A stretch of DNA of 36,207 nucleotides from Candidatus Flemingiibacterium merdigallinarum (GTDB taxonomy: Bacteria; Bacillota; Clostridia; Oscillospirales; CAG-272): NCBI GenBank assembly GCA_904386005.1, contig CAJFKR010000018.1, forward strand, positions 1 through 36,207. Direction: 5' to 3'. A program made the position numbers and the translations under genes. Under the pieces are notes generated by a model, which saw only the letters and a program-made list of their open reading frames with translations, had not been told where the DNA came from and searched no databases. This document shows positions 1 to 8,253 of this stretch, one piece after another (the stretch's first letter is position 1; each line of letters starts with the position of its first letter).

Positions 1-54
1 CTGAACCGGAAAATATTTTTCGATTCTTGCGTACTGTTCTTTCGTGATATTCAT
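1..54 (-). CDS. IS5-family-type transposase, N-terminal fragment (cut by window edge)
   Basis: Reading leftward from the ATG at 54-52, eighteen codons are open to the window edge and give MNITKEQYARIEKYFPVQ. This resembles the start of IS5-group (DUF4096-type) transposases, which open with a short 'x-LT-x-EQ-x-x-R-I-x-x-x-x-P' segment before the DDE domain. Only the first 18 residues are visible, so the catalytic part cannot be judged. There is no Shine-Dalgarno sequence; the ATG starts only 6 bases past a good -10 box, so the message is probably leaderless or nearly so. Identification rests on a short motif and could be wrong. Confidence 0.6.
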   Translation of the reverse strand, partial: MNITKEQYARIEKYFPVQ

Positions 55-60
55 GTATAT

Positions 61-89
61 ATTATATCACATTCTCTCTTTAGTGTCAA
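61..89 (-). promoter_or_regulatory. Sigma-A promoter of the IS transposase
   Basis: On the minus strand TTGACA (89-84) and TATAAT (66-61) are both perfect consensus boxes with a 17-base spacer. The expected transcription start falls at about position 54, the transposase ATG itself. Confidence 0.75.
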
Positions 90-212
90 CAGGCTCTAAT
101 ATATGACGTCAATAACTGTCCGCGCGGCGATTATCGTCATCACAATCCATATATATTCAACTATGATTAGCCTGAATAAATTTAATTTTAATGGATTTTA
201 CATACCGACCAC

Positions 213-241
213 TTGACAAAATGGCATTAATATGTTATCAT
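213..241 (+). promoter_or_regulatory. Sigma-A promoter of the CBM9-like gene
   Basis: TTGACA (213-218), a 17-base spacer and TATCAT (236-241) lie 55 bases before the start codon at 297. The DNA from 100 to 212 is AT-rich and shows no gene. Confidence 0.75.
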
Positions 242-296
242 ATATACAGTATTATTAACGCAGGGAACATATAAGCAAAGATGAAAGGAAAAAACC

Positions 297-1094
297 ATGA
301 AAAAAGCATTTTCAATTCTCCTGACCGCGGCTCTGATTTCGACATTCGCGCTCTCCGCGTCCGCCACCTTTGACCGCGCCTACACCGCTCCCATGGGCAC
401 GCCGACTGTCGACGGCGAAGCCGAGGAGCTCTGGGATTACGCCGAGTGGACCGATGTCGACAAGCCGTTTGACGGCACCGCTGACACCGACTCAACTCTC
501 CGCGTAAAGCTGCTCTGGGATGAGGACAACCTCTACTTCCTCGCCGAAGTATACGACACAGACCTCAACGCTACCGAGGACATAGTTGAAATCTACCTTG
601 ACGAAGGCGGCGAGTTCGCATCGGGCTACGACGCAAACGACAGCCAGAACCGCTTTATGGTTTCGGACGGTAAAACTCCGGCGAACCCCGGAACTCAGGC
701 AAAAGCCGCTTCTGATGTAAACGCGGTCGTCACCGACCTTGGCGGCGACAATTACTTGATGGAAGGCTCGATAGCTTGGAGCGAAGCTGACACTGCCGAG
801 GGCAGCGTTATAGGTCTTGAGTTCATGTACAACGACGGCACGGCTGACAACGCGTTTGTTGAAGCCTACCGCTGGAACGTCGACACCGCTAACGGCGACG
901 CGGCTCCCTATCAATCTACCGAAGCATTCGGCGAGCTGACGCTCGGCGCGGCTCCGGTTATCGAAGTCCCTGAAGAAACTACCGATACAGCCGACGACAC
1001 AGCGACTGCTCCCGCAACCTTCGATCTTGGTCTGACCGCAGTCGCTGCCGCGATTCTTTCCGCAGCCGGCGTGGTTGTTTTTAAGAAGAAATAA
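297..1094 (+). CDS. Secreted, wall-anchored CBM9-like carbohydrate-binding protein
   Basis: A 265-residue protein that probably binds sugars at the cell surface. Residues 1-23 form a classical Sec signal peptide (MKKAFSILL..., cleavage near SASA-T). Residues ~25-215 look like a CBM9/DOMON-type beta-sandwich: it opens with the typical 'P-x-V-DG-x-x-E-x-x-W' entry strand, then LWDEDNLYFLAEVYD and a conserved D-x-VEIYLD strand. A Thr/Asp/Ala-rich linker follows (~218-238). The C-terminus has APATFD, a hydrophobic helix and KKK, which resembles a sortase sorting signal but is not a canonical LPxTG. A strong ribosome site (AAAGGA) precedes the ATG. It is transcribed alone from its own promoter and ends at the terminator at 1155. 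No catalytic domain is visible, so it is a binding protein rather than an enzyme. Confidence 0.8.
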   Translation: MKKAFSILLTAALISTFALSASATFDRAYTAPMGTPTVDGEAEELWDYAEWTDVDKPFDGTADTDSTLRVKLLWDEDNLYFLAEVYDTDLNATEDIVEIYLDEGGEFASGYDANDSQNRFMVSDGKTPANPGTQAKAASDVNAVVTDLGGDNYLMEGSIAWSEADTAEGSVIGLEFMYNDGTADNAFVEAYRWNVDTANGDAAPYQSTEAFGELTLGAAPVIEVPEETTDTADDTATAPATFDLGLTAVAAAILSAAGVVVFKKK

Positions 1095-1154
1095 GAACGA
1101 TAAAATCCCTGCGATATACTGCGACACCCATTCATAAACAGCATATTCGAGTAA

Positions 1155-1186
1155 AAAATCCCCCGACCTTTAAGTCGGGGGATTTT
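1155..1186. terminator. Bidirectional intrinsic terminator between convergent genes
   Basis: A perfect 13-bp stem (1155-1167 with 1174-1186) has a six-base loop. It is flanked by A residues on one side and T residues on the other, so it can end transcripts from 297-1094 and from the minus-strand array that finishes at 1196. Confidence 0.9.
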
Positions 1187-1195
1187 GTTCAGCTG

Positions 1196-2116
1196 TCAGT
1201 CTTCTGTGAACGCTTCGATCGTCTTCGCTAATTTCTCGTCCATCGTCGTCTGCATCGACGCGAACTTAGACGACAGCGCGCGGTCGTTGTTCATAAACAT
1301 TCCCTCGAACACGCCGTCGCGGAGCTCGGTACACCATATGGTATCGCCAAGGTCAAATATCCGGTTCTCGAAGATGATGTCGAGCATACGCGCCGAATCC
1401 ACATCACGCGTGTATTTCGTCTTGAGCGCGATTTCGTAATATGCCGGAACAACGCTCTTGTACGACTCGCAGGCGAGCGCCTCGAGGATAATCGACGTGC
1501 GCTCGAGGTCGCCGGCTGTGACCGGTACGCAGGTAAGCTCGCAGCCCTCGATACGCGAGTAGTAGTTTTCCTGCTCCTCGTCGTACTTCGGATAGGGGAT
1601 TATGCCGAAGTCGGCGTCCATGTCGCGCAGCGAAGCTATGTAGAAAAACGTGATGTCCATAAACAGCGCCTGCTCGTTCTGGAACATATTGATCAAGAGA
1701 TCATCATAGTTGGTTCTCGACTGATTGCTGTACCACGAGTTGTTGTCCCAGGTCATGCGGTAGACCTGCTCGAAGATACTGATGAACTTCTGGTCGGACG
1801 GCATTGTGAACACCGGATAGTTGTTCTCGTCCTTGTTTAACGACAAAACGTCGGCGGCAATCCAGAATGCCGGCAATACCGCTTTCGGCTGCGAAAGGTA
1901 GCCGTATATGTCGTCTCCGTCCATGACCGAGTCGCCGTTGATGTCCTGCGTTATGCCCTTGACCATAGACTCGTACTTCTCAAAGGTCCACGCTCCGCTG
2001 TCCACAAGCTCATACGGATTGTCGAGCTTGTTGTCGTTGACCATGTCCTTGTTGAACACCAGAACATGAGTGTAGTCATATCCGGTCAGATTGTTCGCGC
2101 CAACCGCAAAATACAT
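1196..2116 (-). pseudogene. Truncated solute-binding-protein-like paralogue (fifth of the array)
   Basis: These 306 codons align with the C-terminal ~63% of the four complete neighbours. They share the ANNL-x-x-Y-x-x-TH-x-L-x-FNKD segment, a Ca-loop (DINGDSVMDGDD), PYPKYDEEQ-x-x-Y-x-SR, and RIFDLGDT near the end. Leader, linker and first half-lobe are missing. The homologous frame begins exactly where the upstream paralogue stops: its TGA (2123-2121) lies inside the codons for G-D-K that precede this ATG, as in the FGDK of the intact copies. This points to a deletion that joined the tail of one gene to the middle of the next. GGTGA before the ATG could allow coupled re-initiation, but the product would be cytosolic and lack a full lobe, so it is probably non-functional. 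Confidence 0.8.
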
Positions 2117-2120
2117 CTTG

Positions 2121-3575
2121 TCACCGCATATTCGCTATCATGTCGTTGACCTTGCCTAAATACGTTTCGACTTCCTCGCCGTATATCGCGAGCAGCTCCT
2201 CGAGGGTCGCGACCTCGTCCGAATACAGTCCCTCGCAGAGCCGGTCGGCAACGAGACTGCCGTACACCGCGTCACCGAGGTCGAACGCGCGCGAGCTTGT
2301 AACAATGTCGAGCATCTCGGACGACGGCTCGTCGCGGGTGTATTTCATTTTCATAGCTACATCATAATATGCCGGCAGAGTCTCGGCGTACGACGCCGAC
2401 GCGAAGGCTTCGAGCATGATTCCGACAAACTCTATATCCATGCAGTATACCGGAATGATCGTAGCGTTGCAGCTCTCGACCCGGCTTACATAGTCGGGCT
2501 GGGTCTCGTCAAGCTTCGGGTAGGGCAAAAAGCCGAAATCAAACTGGATATCGCGCATATTCTCAAGGTCGCCGAGCGTGACGTCACAAAACAGTCCCTG
2601 ACCCAGACCGAACATTTCGGACAGCACCGCTTTTTCGTCGTCGTAGTGGAAATAGTCCGAGACGAAATTCGATTTCAGCTTGTCGAAAAGTGCCGAGAAG
2701 CGGTCGAGTCCGTCTGCCGCAAGCTCGAATCTGCCGTCGTCGCCGCGCGTGATCGTCTCAAGTCCCGCGCCGATATACATACCGGCGAGCATATCCGAAC
2801 TATCGGCGAGGTAGCCGTACTGGTCGGCATCGGTCATCAGAGCGTCGCCGTTTATGTCAGCGGCAACAATCGACGACGCGGCGTAGAAGTTGTCGAGCGT
2901 CCACTTGCCGTCGAGGACAAGCTGGTACAGGCTGTCGGCGTTCAGGACATACTCGGATATGCCGTATATTGCCTCGATGTCCTTGTTGAACGCGAGCAGG
3001 TGGGTCGACTCATAGCTGTCGAGGTTCGCCGCGCTAAGGGCGTAGAAGAGCTTGTCGCCGAACGCGAGGTCGCCCATTAAGTCGATGTCCCAGTAATCCT
3101 TTTCGAAATCGACATACGGGACGTCGTACAGGTTCAAAAGACAACCGATGGTTGCGAGATTCCTGCTCGCCGCGACGTCGATGTCGGCAATCTCAAACGC
3201 CAAGTCGGCGGCCATTACCGTATTCATGATGTACTGTGCCGCGTCGAGCGAAGCATCCTCGCCGAGACGCTGCTCGACTATCTTCACGTTGAACCGCTCC
3301 GAAATCGCCTTGTTGCGGTGATAGACCGCGTCGTTGACGACATCGCCGTTCAGTTCGTCAACGAGCCAGAATGAGTTTTCGTTTTGAGCCGCTCCGTTGA
3401 ATATGCGGAACTCCTTGCCCGAGAAGTCGAGATCCGGTAGGTCGTCGACCGAGTTGTCGATTGTTGGCGTATCGACCGAGCCGTCCGGATTCTCCGGGGT
3501 CTGTGTGCCGCCGATACCTCCGGCGAGCATTCCCACCATAATTGCCCAACTCAAAATCTCCTGTGTGACTGTCAT
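2121..3575 (-). CDS. Solute-binding-protein-like paralogue 4
   Basis: A 484-residue member of the tandem family resembling ABC-transporter extracellular solute-binding proteins (family 1 type). I place the start at 3575 rather than at an in-frame ATG at 3614. AAAGGAG lies 8 bases before it, and the resulting MTVTQEILSWA leader matches the other three copies. After a short hydrophobic stretch (~8-20) and a Pro/Asp linker comes 'FSGKEFRIFNG', then DELNGDVVNDAVYHRNKAISERFNVKI, typical of this binding-protein family. An EF-hand/dockerin-like loop (DINGDALMTDAD) sits mid-protein, and PYPKLDETQ and RAFDLGDAVYG near the end. There is no lipobox cysteine. The ligand is unknown; the neighbouring loci suggest an oligosaccharide. 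Confidence 0.75.
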   Translation of the reverse strand: MTVTQEILSWAIMVGMLAGGIGGTQTPENPDGSVDTPTIDNSVDDLPDLDFSGKEFRIFNGAAQNENSFWLVDELNGDVVNDAVYHRNKAISERFNVKIVEQRLGEDASLDAAQYIMNTVMAADLAFEIADIDVAASRNLATIGCLLNLYDVPYVDFEKDYWDIDLMGDLAFGDKLFYALSAANLDSYESTHLLAFNKDIEAIYGISEYVLNADSLYQLVLDGKWTLDNFYAASSIVAADINGDALMTDADQYGYLADSSDMLAGMYIGAGLETITRGDDGRFELAADGLDRFSALFDKLKSNFVSDYFHYDDEKAVLSEMFGLGQGLFCDVTLGDLENMRDIQFDFGFLPYPKLDETQPDYVSRVESCNATIIPVYCMDIEFVGIMLEAFASASYAETLPAYYDVAMKMKYTRDEPSSEMLDIVTSSRAFDLGDAVYGSLVADRLCEGLYSDEVATLEELLAIYGEEVETYLGKVNDMIANMR

Positions 3576-3675
3576 GATATTGCTCCTTTCTGCCGCGAAC
3601 GCGGCTGTAAACAATGGTTTGAAATTTCAAATTATCTATACGGTATAAAATACCGCGACAATTTTCCAAGATATT

Positions 3676-5103
3676 TCATTTTGCCCGCTCTGCGCGCAGA
3701 TTGACTCCATTGATAAGCGCGCGCAGCTCGTCGCCCGACTCCGCCAGTATATCGCCGAGCCCGCCGATATCGGGATCGTTCAGCCCCGACGCAAGACGCG
3801 CGAGTATCTGCTCGCCGTATACAGCGTCGCCGATATCGATTGTGCGCGATTTCAGCGCGGCGCCGAGCAGCTCATACGAGCCCTCTCCGCGCTCATGATT
3901 AATACCCATGCAGTCGGCGATGTAGGCTTGCAGCAGACCGCGCGTCGACTCTGACGCGAGCGCCTCGAGCAGGACTCCGACAAATTCGGGGTCGGGACAG
4001 CTCGCCGGCACTACCGTCGCGTTGCAGCTCTCGACTCGGCTGTGATACTCCGATTGGCTTTCGTCGAGCTTCGGATAGGGCAGCGGCTCGTATTCGAAGA
4101 AGCTGTCGTTCAGCTCGGTGAATTCGGCGAGTGTCACGTCGCAGAACAAGCCCTGCGCGTTGTCAAACAGCATAATGAGCATATCGTCGTCGCCATACCG
4201 GCAGGAGCCGTTGTAGAACTGTGACTTCAGCCGCGCGTACAGCCCTGACAGCCGCTCGTTATCGTCCGCGGCGAGCACAAAATCGCCGTCACTCGCGCGG
4301 GTCACGAATCGCTCACCCGCTCCGGCGCACATACCGGCGAGCATATCGTCGGTGTCGGCGAAGTAGCCGTAGCAGTCGGACGCGGTCATCCTGCCGTCGC
4401 CGTTGCGGTCGTACGACGCGACGAGCGAGTATTCGTAGAGCTTGTCGAGCGTCCAGCCGCCGGAGGTGACGTCGTTGTACAGCTTGTTGTTGCGCCAGTA
4501 GGGCTGTACCACGCCGACGTTAATCGCCAGCCGCTTGTTGTACGCGAGTATGTGCGTCTTGTCGTAGCTGTCGAGGTTCGCCGCGCCGATCGCGTAGTAG
4601 CTTCTGCCGCCGAACGACAGGTCGGAAATGAGGTCACAATCCCAGTAGGACTTCGTGAGGTCGACACATTCAAGCTCGGCAAGGTCGAGAAAATAGCCGT
4701 TTGTCGCGAAAAACCAGCTCGCGGCGATATCGACGTCAGCGGCGTCAAAGCTGTCGTCGCCCGAGAGTATCGCTGACCTAACAAATTCGTTCGCGGTCTC
4801 GCCGTCCGCGGTCCGCAGCTCGACGATTTTCACGTTGAACCGCTCCGACACCGCCTGATTGCGCGCCCACACCGCGTCCGAGACAATATCTCCGCTTTCA
4901 CCATCAGAGTCAAAATACGAGCGCTCGTCCGGCGCGATGCCGCTCAATACGCGGAACTCCGCGCCCGAGAAGTCGTATTCGCCGAGCTCGTCGGCTTCCG
5001 GAGTATACGCGGCGTCGGGTGCAGCCGGTTCGGGCTGTATGCTGCCCGCCGCGAGCGTGCCGACAACCACCGCCCAGCATAGAATCCTCTGTGTTATCGT
5101 CAT
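3676..5103 (-). CDS. Solute-binding-protein-like paralogue 3
   Basis: A 475-residue paralogue with the same order of elements: leader MTITQRILCWAVVVG, the only one with a basic residue, followed by a short acidic/proline linker and 'FSGAEFRVLSG'. Next come VSDAVWARNQAVSERFNVKI, GAANLDSYDKTHILAYNKR, a Ca-binding-type loop (DRNGDGRMTASD), PYPKLDESQSEYHSRVESCNATVVP and RTIDIGDAVYG. GAGGAG precedes the ATG. The 167-base gap to the upstream paralogue carries a cluster of GGATGTAT-type repeats and no clear terminator, so read-through from upstream is plausible. It is probably an exported sugar-binding protein by family resemblance; ligand and partner permease are not identified. Confidence 0.75.
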   Translation of the reverse strand: MTITQRILCWAVVVGTLAAGSIQPEPAAPDAAYTPEADELGEYDFSGAEFRVLSGIAPDERSYFDSDGESGDIVSDAVWARNQAVSERFNVKIVELRTADGETANEFVRSAILSGDDSFDAADVDIAASWFFATNGYFLDLAELECVDLTKSYWDCDLISDLSFGGRSYYAIGAANLDSYDKTHILAYNKRLAINVGVVQPYWRNNKLYNDVTSGGWTLDKLYEYSLVASYDRNGDGRMTASDCYGYFADTDDMLAGMCAGAGERFVTRASDGDFVLAADDNERLSGLYARLKSQFYNGSCRYGDDDMLIMLFDNAQGLFCDVTLAEFTELNDSFFEYEPLPYPKLDESQSEYHSRVESCNATVVPASCPDPEFVGVLLEALASESTRGLLQAYIADCMGINHERGEGSYELLGAALKSRTIDIGDAVYGEQILARLASGLNDPDIGGLGDILAESGDELRALINGVNLRAERAK

Positions 5104-5121
5104 ATCACCGCTCCTCTCTCC

Positions 5122-5214
5122 ACATCACGGATGTATTCTGTTGCGGATGTGTTCTGATGTATAGGAGGTATTCATCGCGGATGTATCCCGATGTATCCAT
5201 TTTGGATATATCCG
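5122..5214 (+). repeat. Iterated GCGGATGTATYC motifs in a 5' leader
   Basis: Six related words occur on the plus strand at about 5128, 5143, 5155, 5177, 5189 and 5203 (CGGATGTATTC, GCGGATGTGTTC, GATGTATAGG, GCGGATGTATCC, CGATGTATCC, TGGATATATCC). They sit in the leader of the gene starting at 5103. The copy nearest the ribosome site forms a 5-bp hairpin (ACATC/GATGT, 5122-5134). They could be regulator sites or a decaying microsatellite. Confidence 0.5.
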
Positions 5215-5270
5215 CTTAAACCGCCGTATATAGTCTATGCGGCATTACAATTCTGCCGTTCGCGTCATGA

Positions 5271-6728
5271 CTACCAATAAATCGCGCAGTCGGCACAGAG
5301 CTTGTCGATCTCGACCTTATACCGAGCTGCGAGCTCGGACAGGGTCGGCGCGTCGTCCAAGCTCATGCCGTTGCCGTGAGCAAGGCAGACCGCGATTCGG
5401 TCGCGCACGAGTTCGCCCCACGCCGCGTCGCCGAGGTCGAATCTGCGATGCGCAAAGGCAAACTCGAGCATCTCAATCGACTCCGAGCTTTGCAGCGCGC
5501 CGCACATCATGTATTCCTCATAGCACGCGGGCAGCACGGTCGAATTGGACACCGACTGAATAGCTTCGGCTATTACCGCCGTCCGTTCGAGGTCGGACGA
5601 GGTTATAGGCAGAGCTGTGACGGCCGAATCCTCGACTCGTACACTGTACCACTCGTCAGTCTGGTCGGCTTCGAGCTTCGGGTAGGGCGCTATCCCAAGC
5701 TCGAAATCCACTCCGCCGAGCGAGGGCAGGTCGCCGACCGAAGCGTCGCAGAACAGCGCGTTCCCCGCGGCGAACAGCTCGTGCGGAATAATCCTGTCGC
5801 CGAGCGCCTCCATTGCCGGAACGCAGAGCCGGCTCAATTCGATATCAGTCGATGTGAGCCTGTCGATCAGCAAACCGAAGCGTATATTGTTTTGCAGCCC
5901 AAAGGTCGGAACCGCATAATCCATGCTCCAGGCCATGCCAATGAGCTTCACGTCCGCTCCGGCCATAAAGCCGGTCAGCATATCGCTCTCATACGCGATA
6001 TATCCGAGACTGTCCTCGCGGTCAATGACGCTGTTGCCGTTGACGTCGCCAAAGGCGTCGCGCGAAATCTCGCCGAATTTGTCTATCGTCCACTCGCCGG
6101 AATTGACAAGCGCGGCAAGGTCGCCGACTCCCTGCTCCTCGGCGAGCCGCTTGTTGTAGACGAGTATATGCGTGGCTTCATAGGTCGAAAGATTCGCCGC
6201 TCCGGCGACGAAATAATTTTTCTCGCCGTACCGCAGTGAATCCATCAGCCGGCTGTCCCAGTGGGGCTGCGTGAAGTCGAAGCCGTCAACCTTGTTGACG
6301 TCGATGAACATATTGTCGGCGGCAAGCGGGACAAAGTCGCTTACATTGAGGTCGACGAGGTCGTATATATCCTCGCCCGCCAGAATTGCGTTGGAAAGCC
6401 CGCCGCTCGTCGTCACAAGCGTGTCGATTGTGATATTGTGCCTCTCCTCGACCCAGCGTCTGCGCTCGACCAAGGCGTCGTTTAGAACCTCGCCGTTCAG
6501 CTCGTCGACCAGCCAGCCGTTGGCGTCGTCGGTAGTGAGGTCGGCAATGTTGAACGCGTATCCGTCGTAATCGGGGCTGTCCGATTCGGCTGTGCCAGAT
6601 TCAGACGTGCCTGTATCGCCCGCGGTCGGATCGTATGCGCCCGACATGATATCGTCAAATGAGATTGCCCCGCTCGCAATCAGACCTACAACTATCGCCC
6701 AGTTTATAATTCCCTGTGTTATCGTCAT
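5271..6728 (-). CDS. Solute-binding-protein-like paralogue 2
   Basis: A 485-residue paralogue. The leader MTITQGIINWAIVVGLIASG is followed by a Gly/Ser/Asp/Thr-rich linker (~30-52). It continues with DGYAFNIADL, DELNGEVLNDALVERRRWVEERHNI, GAANLSTYEATHILVYNKR, a Ca-loop (DVNGNSVIDRED), YPKLEADQ and RRFDLGDAAWGELVRDR. It differs from the others by a longer insertion after the Ca-loop segment (around IGMAWSMDYAVPTFG). AAGGGAG lies 8 bases before the ATG. It lies 59 bases downstream of paralogue 1 with no evident terminator between them, so the two are probably co-transcribed. Its sequence is closest to paralogue 1 by eye (shared AAWG, CADCA/CADF ends). Confidence 0.75.
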   Translation of the reverse strand: MTITQGIINWAIVVGLIASGAISFDDIMSGAYDPTAGDTGTSESGTAESDSPDYDGYAFNIADLTTDDANGWLVDELNGEVLNDALVERRRWVEERHNITIDTLVTTSGGLSNAILAGEDIYDLVDLNVSDFVPLAADNMFIDVNKVDGFDFTQPHWDSRLMDSLRYGEKNYFVAGAANLSTYEATHILVYNKRLAEEQGVGDLAALVNSGEWTIDKFGEISRDAFGDVNGNSVIDREDSLGYIAYESDMLTGFMAGADVKLIGMAWSMDYAVPTFGLQNNIRFGLLIDRLTSTDIELSRLCVPAMEALGDRIIPHELFAAGNALFCDASVGDLPSLGGVDFELGIAPYPKLEADQTDEWYSVRVEDSAVTALPITSSDLERTAVIAEAIQSVSNSTVLPACYEEYMMCGALQSSESIEMLEFAFAHRRFDLGDAAWGELVRDRIAVCLAHGNGMSLDDAPTLSELAARYKVEIDKLCADCAIYW

Positions 6729-6787
6729 ATAATCGCTCCCTTCACTGACCTGTCAGCGTATTGTCAGACTGACGAATTTTAATCGTA

Positions 6788-8236
6788 TTACTCAAACACA
6801 AAATCCGCGCAGAGCTTGTCGATCTCGTCCTTATACTCGGCGGCGAGCTCGGACAGGGTCGGCGCGTTGTATGCCGAGATGCCGTTGTTGTGTACAAGGC
6901 AGGCGGCGAATCGGTCGCGCACGACGTCGCCCCACGCCGCGTCGCCGAGGTCGAATCTCCGTCCGGCAAGGGCTATGTCGAGCATGAATAACGAATCCTC
7001 GTCGCGCGAATATCTGTTAAGCAGCATAACTTCATAGAACGCGGTCAGCACATAATTATACGATTCCTCCGCGAGGGCTTCGACAATTACCGACGTGCGG
7101 TCGGGGTCGCGCGCCGTTATCGGAATCGCCGTCACCGCGGAGTTTTCGACCCGCGACAGATAGTTCTGCTGTGTCACATCGTACTTCGGGTAGGGCACAA
7201 GTCCGATGTCCACTTCGTTCGCGCGGCGCAGCTCGAATACATCGCTGAGCGTGACGTCATAGAATAGCGCGTTTCCCGCGAGGAAGAGCTCAGACAGGTC
7301 CACTTGCTCCTTCATTGTCGACGTGCAGAGCCGGCTGTACTTGATATCGATGCCGGTCAGCTTTTCTATAAGCGCCGCGAAACGCTCGTCCGTATCGAGT
7401 CCGAACACCGGCTGACCGTCGACGATGTCGATTAATGACTCGTCCGCGCCGACCGTGAATGAAGCGAGCATATCGCTGTCGGTCGCGAGGTAGCCGAACT
7501 GGTCGCCGAAATCTAACACACCGTCGCCATTTATGTCTAAGTATACCTTGTCCGACAGCTCGCCGAACTTGTCTACTGTCCACTGACCGTCCATTACAAG
7601 CTGACCGAGGTCGCCGAGCTCATACTCCTCGGCGAGCTGCTTGTTGTACGCGAGCATATGCGTATTTTCGTAGGTCGACAGGTTCGCCGCTCCGGCGAGG
7701 AAATAGCGCTTGCCGCCGAGTTGCAGACTGTCCATAAGCTCGTTGTCCCAGTATGGCTGTGTGAAGTCAAATTTGTCAAAGACACTGACGTCTAAAATCA
7801 TACGCTCGGTCGCGAGCCGTACAAGGTCGGATATGCCGAGGTCGACAATGTCGTATTCATCCTCGCCCGAAAGCACCGAGCCACGCACGTCGTCGAGCGT
7901 CGCGGGGATCTCGGTCATATAGATGTTGTACATATCCTCGACGCGGCGGTTGCGTGCATATATCGCGTCGTTCAAAACCTCGCCGTTCAGCTCGTCGACT
8001 GTCCAGTCGGTGCCGCCGTCGGACATCAGATTCGCGATTCTGAAATTGTAGCCGTGATAGTCGTAGTATTCAAGCTCGCCGTCTCCCGTCTCGCCGGATT
8101 CGGTGTCGCCGGTGTCAATGTCGCCCGTGTCCGGCGTTCCGGTGTCAGTGTCACCGGCGTCCGGATTTGCCGGCATACCTGCCGCGAGCATCGCGGCGAT
8201 AATCGCCCAGCTTATGATTCCCTGTGTTACTGTCAT
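6788..8236 (-). CDS. Solute-binding-protein-like paralogue 1, first gene of the array
   Basis: The 482-residue founder position of the array. Residues 1-20 are MTVTQGIISW plus a short hydrophobic stretch with no Lys/Arg and no lipobox. Residues 22-54 are a low-complexity Asp/Thr/Gly linker. The binding-protein body starts near 57 and includes DELNGEVLNDAIYARNRRVEDMYNI (~81-105), AGAANLSTYENTHMLAYNK (181-199), an EF-hand-type loop D234-INGDGVLDFG-D245, VPYPKYDVTQQNY and RRFDLGDAAWGDVVRDR. The start is fixed by AAAGGAG 9 bases upstream. It is transcribed away from the AraC gene at 8450; a possible minus-strand -10 (TATAAT, 8375-8370) lies in the shared region, but its -35 is poor. The protein is probably surface-exposed and sugar-binding; no permease gene is near. 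Confidence 0.78.
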   Translation of the reverse strand: MTVTQGIISWAIIAAMLAAGMPANPDAGDTDTGTPDTGDIDTGDTESGETGDGELEYYDYHGYNFRIANLMSDGGTDWTVDELNGEVLNDAIYARNRRVEDMYNIYMTEIPATLDDVRGSVLSGEDEYDIVDLGISDLVRLATERMILDVSVFDKFDFTQPYWDNELMDSLQLGGKRYFLAGAANLSTYENTHMLAYNKQLAEEYELGDLGQLVMDGQWTVDKFGELSDKVYLDINGDGVLDFGDQFGYLATDSDMLASFTVGADESLIDIVDGQPVFGLDTDERFAALIEKLTGIDIKYSRLCTSTMKEQVDLSELFLAGNALFYDVTLSDVFELRRANEVDIGLVPYPKYDVTQQNYLSRVENSAVTAIPITARDPDRTSVIVEALAEESYNYVLTAFYEVMLLNRYSRDEDSLFMLDIALAGRRFDLGDAAWGDVVRDRFAACLVHNNGISAYNAPTLSELAAEYKDEIDKLCADFVFE

Positions 8237-8253
8237 TGTATTTTCTCCTTTCG

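Larger units (their letters stand above)
1..99 (-). mobile_element. Likely end of an IS5-type insertion sequence
   Basis: The transposase start at 54, its promoter at 61-89 and the sequence GAGCCTGTTGACAC (minus strand, 96 to 83) fit the left terminus of an IS5-group element, where the promoter overlaps the terminal inverted repeat. The bases next to this end on the plus strand are CTAA (96-99), which agrees with the YTAR target preferred by some IS5 members. The other end lies outside the window, so the inverted repeat and target duplication cannot be confirmed. Confidence 0.45.

Noticed and set aside
2646..3080. Plus-strand open frames inside the minus-strand binding-protein genes
   Set aside because: They are antisense shadows caused by GC-rich codon use; they show no motifs, ribosome sites or promoters. 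The same applies to other antisense frames throughout the window.
5127..5178. Short leader peptide on the minus strand (16 codons starting at the ATG near 5174) before paralogue 3
   Set aside because: No ribosome site and its sequence is simply the iterated ACATCCG repeat, so coding is not supported.
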